Assembly: GCA_943192975.1 (NCBI GenBank)
Contig: CALPCJ010000001.1
Coordinates: 124,001 to 188,000 of the forward strand
Reading direction: 5' to 3'
DNA: 64,000 nt
DNA from: Senimuribacter intestinalis
GTDB taxonomy: Bacteria; Bacillota; Clostridia; Peptostreptococcales; Anaerovoracaceae
Shown piece by piece: positions 32,574-41,710 of this stretch. Below the pieces are notes generated by a model that worked only from the letters and a program-made list of their open reading frames with translations, was not told the origin of the DNA and ran no database searches. Every line of letters begins with the position of its first letter. Position 1 is the first letter of the stretch. The translations under genes were made by a program, and so were the position numbers.

Positions 32574-32681
32574 GAAAAAAAGCGGATGAAATAAAGGCTA
32601 TTCCACCCGCCGTCCCTCAGACAAACGCTTTATACCTAATGTATTTATAACTATTTTATAGATTTTCAAACAAAAAGTCAA
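32574..32681 (-). promoter_or_regulatory. Promoter plus terminator-containing leader of the OFA gene
   Basis: On the minus strand TTGACT (32681-32676), a 17-nt spacer and TAAAAT (32658-32653) form a promoter. About 45-70 nt later GCGGGTGGAAT pairs with the segment ending TTCATCCGC and TTTTTTT follows (32610-32574), an intrinsic terminator upstream of the OFA start codon at 32518. The leader may be an attenuator or small riboswitch. It could instead simply stop read-through from the broken MATE gene upstream. No known riboswitch core is visible. Confidence 0.5.
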
Positions 32682-32690
32682 GCAATATTC

Positions 32691-33868
32691 TTATACACTG
32701 GTGTTTTTCCGATTTATTCGCCAAAAACACACCAGACAAAGCAGAATTTGTACCCTAGAGGACGCCGGCGTTGCAAGTCCGATAGAAAACAGTGCTGCGC
32801 CGGCGGCTTTGCTTGCAAGATAAGAAACAGGAATTCTCACTGCAAAAGCGCCAATTATACCCTGTGTCATTACAAAAAGCGTCTTTCCGCAACCGTTGAA
32901 ATAGCCTAGAAAACAGAAGAGGAATGATGTCAGATAATCTGCCGCCGCACCGATGACTTCAACCTCCTTTGCATCTGCAAAAATCCCTGCCATGATTTCA
33001 CCATGAAAAAATGAAAAATATCCCATAAAAATACCTGCAAGCAGAGAAGTTGCAATTCCCCATGCCAATGCCTTTTTTGCTCTGTCCAGTTTTTTTGCAC
33101 CCACATTCTGTGCTACAAAGGCAGACATAGACTGCATATATGAGGAAGGCACCAGCATGACGAAGCCGCAGAGTTTTTCGGCAATTCCAAGTCCCGCCGA
33201 GGCAATAAGTCCCATTCCGTTGACAATAGCTAAAATCACCAAAAAAGATATACTCACTAAAAAGTCCTGCAGTGCAATAGGCGCACCCAGAGTCAAAATA
33301 CGCTTTACCATAACTGGATTCATCGTGATTTTATCCTTGCTTAGCTTAAACGGAAGCTTTTTCCTCTTTATAATTCCCAGAGAAATCATCACACTAACAG
33401 CCTGCGCCAGTATGGTTGCGACAGCCGCACCCGATACTCCCATTTTCAAAACGGCCACAAAAAACAGATCTCCGCAAATATTAAACACACAAGCAATAGC
33501 AACTGTAATAAGTGGCATTTTTGAATCTCCAATTCCCCTAAAGATACTGCCAATTACGTTATATGCTACAATAAAAATACTGCCTGCGCTGCAGATTCTG
33601 ATATAATATACTGTAAAATCAAAAGCCTCTTGCGACGCTTGCATGAGTTTTGCCACAGGTGCTGCAAAACCTACCATTACAGCTGTCATTATCAATGCAA
33701 TCAGCGTAAACAAACAGATACCGCTTCCGATGACAGAACCAGCTTCTTCCGTTTTTCCCTCTCCGATTTTCTGTCCTGCAGAAATAGTGCAAGCAGCACT
33801 GGAAAGGCAAACCGCAAAAGCGCTGGTAAGATTGATCCATTTATAAAACTTCTTTCTTCCTTACGCAT
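32691..33868 (-). pseudogene. Broken MATE-family transporter gene
   Basis: The ATG at 33868 has AAAGGAGG and opens a frame reading MRKEERSFINGSILPALLRF up to ALFLQ, a standard MATE N terminus. The frame is then lost at a junction (about 33773) and MATE sequence resumes in another frame with GQKIGEGKTEEAGSVIGSG. The roughly 50 codons normally between (the first two helices' partner region) are missing. A second, in-frame gap is likely near AAADYLTSFLFCF. About 340 codons remain open from 33713. A protein lacking these helices is unlikely to work. Confidence 0.75.
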
Positions 33869-33982
33869 AACGCCTCCTTTCTAAAAATCACACAACTTAC
33901 AATCAAGTTGTAAGGGGCTAACCTGTTACTCATTACTCGTTTCAATAAATAATAATTAAATCGCTAGCGCCTATTATTCCGT

Positions 33983-34016
33983 AAAAATGGGTGGTTCGCT
34001 CGAACCACCCATTTTA
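33983..34016. terminator. Strong bidirectional terminator
   Basis: AAAATGGGTGGTTCG and CGAACCACCCATTTT are perfect complements separated by two bases, giving a long stem with a short loop. It follows the stop of the large surface-protein gene (minus strand). Confidence 0.85.
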
Positions 34017-34035
34017 TTTATGCTGCTGTTTTCTT

Positions 34036-37000
34036 TTAGGATCTCTTTTTTCTAATTCCATATACTGTGCCGCAAAGTCCAAGGACTGCTGCGCCAAGCA
34101 CTGCAAGCCATGTCAGCATATTTGCTGTATCGCCTGTTCTTGGAATCCACCAAGGCAGTTCATCTGTATCTGCCGGTTCATTCTCGTTCAAAATATCCTT
34201 GATTTCGCTCGGGTCTTTGATATTCTTATCTGGTTTCCCGTCTCCATCTGTATCGATATTGGTATCTGGCTTGCCGTCTCCGTCCGTATCTACATTCAGA
34301 TCCGGAATACCGTCGCCATCGGTGTCGATATTGATATCCGGAATGCCGTCGCCATCGGTGTCGATATTGATATCCGGTTTGCCGTCCCCATTGGTATCTA
34401 CATTTACATCCGGTTTGCCATCTCCATTGGTGTCGATGTTGATATCTGGCTTGCCGTCTCCGTTAGTGTCGATATCCACATCTGGTTTGCCATCTCCATC
34501 TGTATCCTTGTTGATATCCGGTTTACCGTCTCCATTGGTATCTACATTTACATCTGGTTTGCCATCTCCGTTAGTGTCGATATCTAAATCTGGTTTACCA
34601 TCTCCATCTGTGTCCTTGTTGATGTCTGGTTTACCGTCTCCATCTGTATCGATGTCCACATCCGGTTTACCATCTCCATCGGTATCCTTGTTGATGTCTG
34701 GTTTGCCATCTCCATTGGTATCTACATTCACATCCGGTTTGCCGTCTCCATTGGTGTCGATGTCCACATCCGGTTTGCCATCTCCATCTGTATCCTTGTT
34801 GATATCCGGTTTACCGTCTCCGTCTGTGTCGATGTCTACATCAGGTTTACCGTCCCCATCGGTGTCGATGTTGATGTCCGGCTTATCATCTCCGTCTGTG
34901 TCGATGTTGATGTCTGGAAATCCATCATCGTCGGTATCAATGTTAATATCTGGAATCCCATCATCGTTAGTATCTTTATTGATGTCCGGATCCAGAATCG
35001 TCGGCTTGATGATATTATAATTGATGTCAATAGTACATTTATTTCCATTTTCGTCGGTTACAGTCACGCTGACAACATACTTACCCGGTACAGAAAAGTC
35101 AATCGGATTAGTTTTCAAATCAATTGGATTACCATCTTTATCATAAACTTTAATGTCTTCGGCTGCTGCCTGAATCGGCTTTCTATCGTCACCTGTTCCC
35201 TCCATCAGCGGATAGCCTGCCTTACTGGTAAAGACGTATCTGTCATTAATCAGCTTAACAAAATAATCAACATCTGCTTTTGGTTTATCTTTGCTTACCT
35301 TTTCATTAATTCTGTCTTTAAAAAATCCATGAATTGGCCAGGTATCCGGCTGATCTGGATCAACGTTTGGATCTGGATTCTTCGGATCCGGTTCGATTCG
35401 CTCTGACCCTACAATCACCAGTTTGTTGCCATCTACTTTTTCATCATCTTTCAAATCGTCTTTGTCCTTGGTTATGACTGGCACTGGAGAATTGATGAAT
35501 GGGAACTTGGATACGATTTCATCCAATGTCGGCGGCTTCGGGTTATCTCCAGGCGCCGCATCAGGATCTTCCCATGCAACCAGCTGTGCTTTTGTCGCGT
35601 TTTCAAAGTAATTGGTTCCCTGCACATATTCCGCAGTCACAACAAAATCTCCCGAATCAAGCTCCGGTACTGCCGGATATTTATCTTTTTCAAAGTCAAA
35701 TGTCTTTGTAATGCTGCACACATTTCCAGTCACCGTCAGCTCATCTGCACTGGTCTTACTCAAATCAATCGGAGCACCTACCTTTACGCCGTTGATATAG
35801 AACTGTACCAATCCAGTCGGCGCTTTACAAGTCGCCTTGGTTCCATCGCCCGGCTGTACGGTTGCCTTCAGCTGCACCTTCTTAATTTTTCCGTAATTCA
35901 ATTTATCAGAAGGATCATCCAGATTCTGCTCAATGGCATAAGTTGCCTGTACCTTGGACGGTACTTTTTCAATGATTGCCCAGCCTGTTGCTCTGTGACC
36001 CCAGTAACTTTCCGCAAATTTGCCCTCTGCATACTGCGTAGAAGTTACGGTCAGCTTATAGATTCCTGCATCAGTTGGCATCACATTGTTGCCCGCCATT
36101 TCCTGTTCCGGTTCAATCGCCTCGCCATCTTTTTTATCATAGCGCTGCACCTTAATCTTTACTTTCGTGCTGTCGCTTAACGTTTTCGCAATTTCCTCAT
36201 CCGTTGTAATGGGATCATTTTCCCAATCATAACTCTCAAAAGCAATTCCATCGTACTTTTTACTCAGTGTTTTCGTCCATTTTTCTGGTAAATCAAAATC
36301 GATATATCGTTTCAACGTTGGCGTTTTGCCTTCTTCTACCTTTGGAATAAACAACGGGTCAACTGGCTTCGGCTTCCCATCTTTGTCTTCTACACCCAGT
36401 TTTACCGTAATTTCCTTCCCTACCGCGGTAGATGGCAGCCACAGATATAAGTTACCATCATCAAAACGTCCCGGAGAGCCGTAATCATACTTTTCACCGC
36501 CAATGAGCAGTTCCCAACCATAGACATAATCGTCAGTAATCCCTTCTGCAGACAAGTTGACTTTGGTCATAAATACTTTATTTTTTTCATTGGTGTAGTC
36601 TTCGCTGCCCCATGCTGTATCTCCAATTCCCTGGAATTTATTGGTACTTGCGCAGCGTACAGAGCCGCCGCTGATTACAACGTGACCACCTGCACCGCCT
36701 AAGTCCTTATAACTGCTGTTGGATACAGGCAGCAGGGTGCCGCCGGTCACTTTAATCGTGCAGCCCTTTGCGGTCGTTCCGCAGGCAGCACCAAACGCGT
36801 TGCCGTGACCGCCTCCGGTAGATTTTAAATATCCACCATTAATAACAATATCTCCACAGTTCCCTGTACCGGTTGCCGCTGTAGATACTTCTGTCTGTGC
36901 TGCGCCTCTCTGTCTGGTATTCGTATTGCCGGCACTCCATCCCGCACCGATACCAGCGCCATGATAGGCACCTGTCGCATCAATCTTGGCAGAGTTAAAA

Positions 37001-38068
37001 ATCATTAAGCCGCCCTTTGGTCCCATATCAGGGGAGCCTCTAACCTTGCCTGCACCAGTTCCAATGCCAGAACCGCCGCCTTGTGCGCATTCACCGGAAC
37101 CATAAGAACACTTAGCAGTAATGTCACCACCGTTAAAAATCATAGTGCCCGCATTTTCCTGCGGTCCAGTTCCAATGCCAGCAGAAGAATCTCCACCGGA
37201 AGCAACTAATTTTCCTCGTTTCGCACTGTTCAGTTTGCTCAGCGGATCACCCTTCTTCAGCTTTTGACCGTTCATCAAAGTTACATCTGCACCAATGACA
37301 CCGTTTTCTGGTGTAATCATATTGCCTGCACTGTCTCTGTTCAAAACACTGTCATCAATAATCAGCGTAGAACCCTCTCCACAGTGTAACGCCGCCGTCG
37401 CATTGGTCGATGCATTCAGCGTATTGGTGGTATCGTCTGCCAGCGTAATATGACACTGGGTCGGCGTCATGAGATTGAACGGCGCATAGCCGGTAATATT
37501 GACGCCTGCCAGCGTAATATCCGCTTGAATATTAGGGCAGATTTCAATGGTCTGCGCTGTTGCAGCCGCAACATTTTTGTTTTTAATCGTCAGCGGCGTA
37601 TTCGTCTTTACCTGCAGTACCTTTCTTCCGCTGATATCCGCAAGTTCATAGTCTTCTCCCTCTTTGCCGCCAGACACTAAAAAAGCGCCTACTTCTTTTT
37701 CCTCTGTAGGATCGTCGCTTGCTTCATCCGCCAATGCCATTGAGCGCATGACAGAATTTGCTTCTTCTGTAGGATCTTCTTCGACAGGTTCTTCATCTGT
37801 CGACACGTCTCCGTCAGTAGGTGCATCCGCATCCGGTGGATCGAGTGGGTCATCGCCAACCACTAAATCGCCTTCCACGCTGAGTTCTCCACCTACTATG
37901 ACATCGCCCCCTATCTCCATGCTTTCGATTCTGCCTGCAGGTGCGTCAACCGCATAGGACTGACCCCCCCAGCAATTTTTCGGAAGAAAGCAATCCTCCG
38001 CTAAACGCAGAGATTGCAAAAAACATGCATAACAATAGAGCTAATGTCTTCTTGTTAAAAGGTTTCAC
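34036..38068 (-). CDS. Large LPXTG-type surface protein; signal peptide frameshifted at a G7 tract
   Basis: The natural start is GTG at 38068, with AAAAGGAGG 7 nt upstream. It opens an N-terminal signal-peptide frame (KKTLALLLCMFFAISAFSGG). This frame meets a run of seven G (37964-37970) and stops 12 codons later; with six (or nine) G it would continue straight into the 1,327-codon main frame as ...LLGGQSYAVDAPAG. Domains in order: glycine-rich beta-helix-like region with NGG and GIGTG repeats (about residues 130-480), Ig-like/beta-sandwich modules (about 500-950), 21 tandem 12-residue DTDGDGKPD repeats (about 1010-1265), then WIPRTGD sorting signal, hydrophobic helix and KKRS tail. The G tract suggests phase variation, or a sequencing error. 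Confidence 0.8.
34222..34980 (-). repeat. 21 tandem 36-bp repeats encoding DTDGDGKPDxxx calcium-loop-like units
   Basis: Twenty-one units of 12 codons run without a break. The DxDGDGKPD core resembles thrombospondin type-3 calcium loops. The three variable residues cycle through a few words (INK, VDI, VNV, INI), giving higher-order blocks, and DTD alternates with DTN. The outermost units are the most divergent (DTNDDGIPD, DTDDDGFPD at the N-terminal side). Such arrays are prone to length change by recombination. Confidence 0.92.
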
Positions 38069-38101
38069 TGGTTTGCCTCCTTTTCGTTCTAAATTTCTAG
38101 C

Positions 38102-38203
38102 TCAGTCTGTTTGTCTAAACTTCAGAGTTTTATTACAAAAACGACAATACAAAGCACTGTCTCCTTTATCACACCTGAGACACGTACTTCCAATATCAAT
38201 TTT
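38102..38203 (-). other. Open 33-codon frame with CxxC-x8-CxxC in the surface-protein leader
   Basis: The frame reads CLRCDKGDSALYCRFCNKTL, four cysteines in a zinc-ribbon-like arrangement, and ends with TGA 34 nt before the GTG of the surface-protein gene. There is no ATG, GTG or TTG at its beginning (the frame opens after a stop with AAA ATT), so it is either a truncated zinc-ribbon remnant or chance. Confidence 0.25.
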
Positions 38204-38232
38204 TCAATAAACACTTCTAAAGATTTCCCTTT

Positions 38233-38262
38233 ATTATACTACGTTCTGACAAACTGTGTCAA
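38233..38262 (-). promoter_or_regulatory. Sigma-A promoter of the surface-protein gene
   Basis: TTGACA (38262-38257), an 18-nt spacer and TATAAT (38238-38233) on the minus strand. Both hexamers are perfect, so strong transcription is expected with a leader of about 160 nt. Confidence 0.85.
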
Positions 38263-38530
38263 GAAAATCACTAATTCCGCTTAATTTTAATTCGTATTTT
38301 GAACCCAGTATTTGTTAGCTGTGTTTTCCATATTAAAATCCAAAATAATATAGAATTAATAATATTGACACCAGACATATATGTTGATATACTAATTATA
38401 TCAAAGTTTTATCGTAGTTTTCAAAAGTGCATTAAAATTTTTCAGAATGACAGAAAATGAAGTTTTTTATAATTACTACGCATAAAACAAGGCGGTTATA
38501 GCTATTTGACAAAGAAATAGGAGCCAGCAT

Positions 38531-38785
38531 ATGAATCAGAAAAAAAGTATAAAATCCGGCGATGCATCAGTTATCATGGAAGCGTTGGAAGAACGTGCAT
38601 TTTTCAGAAAATCCGCCAAAGAAGAAGTCGCTGCGTGGGCTGAGCGGAAGGCACAGCAACCGCCTATTCCACCAGAAGTTCAGAAAGCAGAAGAGCAGAA
38701 AGCCCTTCGAAAGGGAAAAGTCATGTTGGCATGCTTTGGCGTAGCAGTACTTGGGCTGATTTTATTTTTCATGAGATATGTGTGA
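38531..38785 (+). CDS. Small tail-anchored membrane protein (paralogue family)
   Basis: 84 aa, ATG with AGGAG upstream. A charged N-terminal half, ALEERAFFRKSAKEEVAAWAERKAQ, precedes a basic stop-transfer-like KALRKGK and one C-terminal helix (about 66-82). The layout (charged helical head, basic patch, C-terminal anchor) is the same as in the proteins at 48918-49175 and 49365-49610 and the broken gene at 38836. I know no family name. Function unknown. Confidence 0.65.
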   Translation: MNQKKSIKSGDASVIMEALEERAFFRKSAKEEVAAWAERKAQQPPIPPEVQKAEEQKALRKGKVMLACFGVAVLGLILFFMRYV

Positions 38786-38835
38786 TATCTCTGGTAAATT
38801 CTTAAAATTCATTTTAAAAATAGGAGGTACGCCTT

Positions 38836-39074
38836 ATGAAGGTAATGAAAACGCCGAAGGATATGGCATAATGAAGAAGCGGTCCGTAGAAAGCGGCAAG
38901 AAAATGGTATGAAAACGAAAAAAGAAGCCGCCTTTAACGGAAGAAGAGGTGCAGGAAAAAATGCTCCGTGAACGCCGCAAAGGATTTTCAATTGCTATCG
39001 GACTCAGCACCGCTTTTGTGGCAATCTTAGTTTTCTTTTTAATTGTAGATACTGATACTATTATGTTTATTTAG
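38836..39074 (+). pseudogene. Frameshifted tail-anchored small protein gene
   Basis: The ATG at 38836 has AGGAGG but its frame stops after 11 codons. Related sequence continues in other frames: NEEAVRRKRQENGMKTKK, then PPLTEEEVQEKMLRERRKGF and a C-terminal membrane helix (SIAIGLSTAFVAILVFFLIV). At least two frameshifts are needed to join them. PPLTEEE...RRKG resembles the AMTEEER...HRKG of the protein at 48918-49175. A terminator follows at once. Confidence 0.6.
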
Positions 39075-39106
39075 TTCGCCCTTTTTTTAGGGCGAATTTT
39101 TATTTG
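39075..39106 (+). terminator. Terminator after the small tail-anchored genes
   Basis: TTCGCCCT and AGGGCGAA form an 8-bp stem around a T-rich loop, with TTTTTATTT behind it. Confidence 0.85.
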
Positions 39107-39130
39107 CAACAGTAATTCAACCACGAATCC

Positions 39131-39164
39131 GCCCCTTTGCTCTTATTTTAGGGATAGAAAGGGC
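39131..39164. repeat. Solo 34-nt palindromic unit E
   Basis: GCCCCTTT at 39131 and AAAGGGC ending at 39164 are complementary with one bulged base. The unit is exactly 34 nt, the same as the units of clusters C and D, and contains TTTTAGGGAT, which also occurs at 46071 (between the two unit pairs of cluster C) and, nearly, in units of cluster D. It lies between convergent genes. Confidence 0.5.
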
Positions 39165-39184
39165 AGATTTAGGATTTTTACTTT

Positions 39185-39218
39185 AAAAACGCAGGAGTTT
39201 TTTCAGAAACTCCTGCGT
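39185..39218 (-). terminator. Terminator of the GGGtGRT operon
   Basis: ACGCAGGAGTTT and AAACTCCTGCGT form a perfect 12-bp stem with a 6-nt loop, and TTTTTAAAG follows on the minus strand. Confidence 0.9.
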
Positions 39219-39233
39219 CATCAATTTACATAT

Positions 39234-40232
39234 TTATTTGAATGCTTCCTGTACAGCTACCGCTACAGCCACGCTGGCGCCAACCATCGGGTTATTTCCC
39301 ATACCTAAAAATCCCATCATTTCAACATGTGCAGGTACTGAAGAAGAGCCTGCAAACTGTGCATCAGAGTGCATTCTTCCCATAGTATCTGTCATGCCGT
39401 AGGAAGAAGGACCTGCTGCCATATTGTCCGGGTGCAGAGTTCTGCCTGTACCACCGCCGGAAGCAACAGAGAAGTACTTCTTTCCTTCAAGGACTCTTTC
39501 CTTCTTGTAAGTGCCTGCAACCGGGTGCTGGAACCTGGTTGGATTGGTGGAGTTACCAGTGATGGACACGTCCACATTTTCGTGGTGCATAATTGCTACG
39601 CCTTCCCTTACATCAAAAGCGCCGTAGCATTTTACTTTCGCTCTGTCCCCCTTGGAGTACGGTGTTTCTTTGACAACCTTCAGCTCCCCAGTAAAGAAAT
39701 CAAAGTCTGTCTGCACATAGGTAAAGCCGTTGATTCTGGAAATAATCAGCGCCGCGTCCTTGCCAAGACCATTTAAAATTACTCGCAAAGGTTTTGTTCT
39801 GACTTTGTTGGCGGAATTTGCAATACCGATTGCGCCTTCTGCCGCCGCAAAGGATTCATGACCTGCAAGGAATGCAAAGCACTCGGTTTCCTCACTGAGC
39901 AGCATAGACGCCAGATTGCCGTGACCGATTCCGACCTTTCTGTCGTCCGCTACAGAGCCAGGAATGCAAAATGCCTGCAGGCCTTCTCCGATTGCCTTTG
40001 CCGCCTCTGCCGCGGTTACAGCTCCCTTTTTCATTGCGATAGCTGCACCAAGGACATATGCCCAGCAGGCGTCCTCAAAGCAGATAGGCTGAATTCCCTT
40101 TACGATTTCGTAAGGATCGAAACCCCTATCGGTACACATTTTACGGGCTTCCTCCAAATCCTTGATTCCATATTCTTTCATCGCCGCTTCAATTCCGGCG
40201 ATTCTTCTATCGTAGTTTTCAAATAATTCCAT
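39234..40232 (-). CDS. GGGtGRT protein
   Basis: 332 aa. The name-giving motif is present as SVASGGGTGRTLHPDNMA. Other conserved segments are FEDACWAYVLGAAIAMKKGA, VGIGHGNLASMLLSEETECFAFLAGHESFAAAEGAIGIAN and ENVDVSITGNSTNPTRFQHPV. The family is found in anaerobes, always with the NifU-like protein encoded 11 nt upstream here. Repeated Gly-rich turns and conserved His/Asn residues suggest an enzyme or metallocluster protein, but no activity is known to me. Confidence 0.85.
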   Translation of the reverse strand: MELFENYDRRIAGIEAAMKEYGIKDLEEARKMCTDRGFDPYEIVKGIQPICFEDACWAYVLGAAIAMKKGAVTAAEAAKAIGEGLQAFCIPGSVADDRKVGIGHGNLASMLLSEETECFAFLAGHESFAAAEGAIGIANSANKVRTKPLRVILNGLGKDAALIISRINGFTYVQTDFDFFTGELKVVKETPYSKGDRAKVKCYGAFDVREGVAIMHHENVDVSITGNSTNPTRFQHPVAGTYKKERVLEGKKYFSVASGGGTGRTLHPDNMAAGPSSYGMTDTMGRMHSDAQFAGSSSVPAHVEMMGFLGMGNNPMVGASVAVAVAVQEAFK

Positions 40233-40243
40233 CCCGGCACCTC

Positions 40244-40936
40244 CTATTCCTTACGCGGATCAATCTTCTTGACAGCTTCGTTAAATCTGCCGTAAACCCC
40301 GCTGGCTTTCTCGATAGCTTCCATTGGATCCACACCACTTTTGATAAAGTCCATCATACGACCGATGTTTACATACTTATAGCCGATGATATTGTTATCC
40401 TCATCAAGACCTTCCTCTAAAATGTATCCTTCTGCCAGCTCCAGATATCTAGGACCCTTTGCCGCAGTGGAATAAATAGTGCCAACCTGGCTTCTGGTGC
40501 CTTTACCCAGGTCTTCAAGTCCTGCACCGACAGCAAGTCCGCCTTCTGAAAAAGCAGACTGACTTCTTCCATATACAATCTGTAAAAACAGTTCTCTCAT
40601 CGCCGTATTTATTGCGTCACAGACAAGGTCTGTGTTTAATGCCTCTAAGATTGTTTTTCCGACCAGAATTTCTCCTGCCATGGCTGCAGAATGAGTCATG
40701 CCGGAACATCCCAGCGTCTCAATCAGAGCTTCCTGGATTATGCCGTCCTTAACGTTGAGGGTTAATTTGCATGCACCCTGTTGCGGCGCACACCAGCCGA
40801 CACCATGTGTCAATCCTGAGATATCTGCAATTTCTTTTGCCTGCACCCATCTGCCTTCTTCGGGAATAGGCGCTGGTCCGTGATTTGCATCTCTTCCAAC
40901 GATACACATATTCTCGACTTCTTTTGTATAAATCAT
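40244..40936 (-). CDS. Iron-sulfur cluster scaffold (NifU/IscU)-like partner of the GGGtGRT protein
   Basis: 230 aa; an internal ATG nine codons in (MCIVGRD, 40909) is an alternative start. Cys residues in GWCAPQQGACKLTL and ETLGCSGMTHSAAMA, with DAINTAMRELFLQIVYGRSQSAFSEGG, match the IscU-like N-terminal fold with an added C-terminal half. It forms a two-gene operon with the GGGtGRT gene. A cluster-assembly role specific to that partner is inference. Confidence 0.75.
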   Translation of the reverse strand: MIYTKEVENMCIVGRDANHGPAPIPEEGRWVQAKEIADISGLTHGVGWCAPQQGACKLTLNVKDGIIQEALIETLGCSGMTHSAAMAGEILVGKTILEALNTDLVCDAINTAMRELFLQIVYGRSQSAFSEGGLAVGAGLEDLGKGTRSQVGTIYSTAAKGPRYLELAEGYILEEGLDEDNNIIGYKYVNIGRMMDFIKSGVDPMEAIEKASGVYGRFNEAVKKIDPRKE

Positions 40937-41162
40937 CTTCTACCTCCACTTAAGTTTCGTTACTTCTTTTAGTATATCATCGGCAGCGCATTTATTCAAC
41001 TGGTTTTAACTGTATCTTCGACGATGATGAAGGTCAATCCCCCTAAATCACAAAGAAATTTTTCTGTTATGATGACTTAATGTAAAAAAGTTGAAACTTT
41101 TTGCTGCCCTTTAGGACTCTATTTATATGAAAACATTTTATCTGGAGGAAGAACAAATCATT

Positions 41163-41555
41163 ATGGACGCAAAAACACAAGCACAAATCGCAGCAAATAT
41201 CGGATACTTACGCCGCCTTTTCGGCTATACGCAGACTGGACTTGCGAAAGCTCTGGACATGTCAAGATGTACTTATGCCTTACTGGAAAACGGCGAACGG
41301 CTTCCTACCGCAGATGTTCTGCTTCTTCTGTCGGATTTTTATCATATCAGTGTAGATACAATTTTACAGCTGGACTCCCAGAAACTTGTCAATGATGTGA
41401 TTTTCGCAGACCGTTGCAGCAAACAGCAGCGCAATCTGCTGGAGTTGTATAATCAGTTGTCTCCTGAAGGAAAAAGAAAACTGATTACCAGATCCAAACA
41501 GCTTATTCTGGAAGAAGATATCGGCGAAGTCCCATCCTATCGCACCGCTTTATAG
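41163..41555 (+). CDS. XRE-family HTH regulator
   Basis: 130 aa from the ATG at 41163; an ATG 12 codons upstream (41127) is an alternative. A Cro/CI-type helix-turn-helix spans ~5-65 (IGYLRRLFGYTQTGLAKALDMSRCTYALLENGERLPTADVLLLLSDFY). The C-terminal ~50 residues are charged and helical without a known domain. It is monocistronic. The target is unknown. Confidence 0.85.
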   Translation: MDAKTQAQIAANIGYLRRLFGYTQTGLAKALDMSRCTYALLENGERLPTADVLLLLSDFYHISVDTILQLDSQKLVNDVIFADRCSKQQRNLLELYNQLSPEGKRKLITRSKQLILEEDIGEVPSYRTAL

Positions 41556-41710
41556 AAGAACGCCTGCAAACACAAAGAATATAGCCTGTGCAATGCGCAC
41601 AGGCTATATTCCAACCTATAACATAATACTATATGGATCGTTTGTCCACAATCAGAATTTATCATATCTAATCTGTAGAAGTCAATCAAACTTTAGTCCT
41701 ATTTACTTTT

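Larger units (their letters stand above)
38069..38530. other. Gene-free 462-bp stretch
   Basis: Contains the surface-protein promoter (38233-38262) and its ~160-nt leader, in which a short zinc-ribbon-like frame is visible (38102-38203). From 38263 to 38510 it is AT-rich and I see no gene or structured RNA. The AGGAG site at about 38519 belongs to the small gene at 38531. Confidence 0.6.

Noticed and set aside
32574..32640. Guanidine or other known riboswitch before the OFA transporter
   Set aside because: The leader is only about 45 nt before the terminator and lacks the conserved ykkC, mini-ykkC, fluoride or c-di-GMP cores.
34067..35020. Long plus-strand frame antisense to the repeat region
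   Set aside because: It is the shadow of 36-bp periodic, stop-free repeat DNA; it has no ribosome site, and its repetitive Gly-Leu-Pro-Ser-Pro composition mirrors the sense codons.
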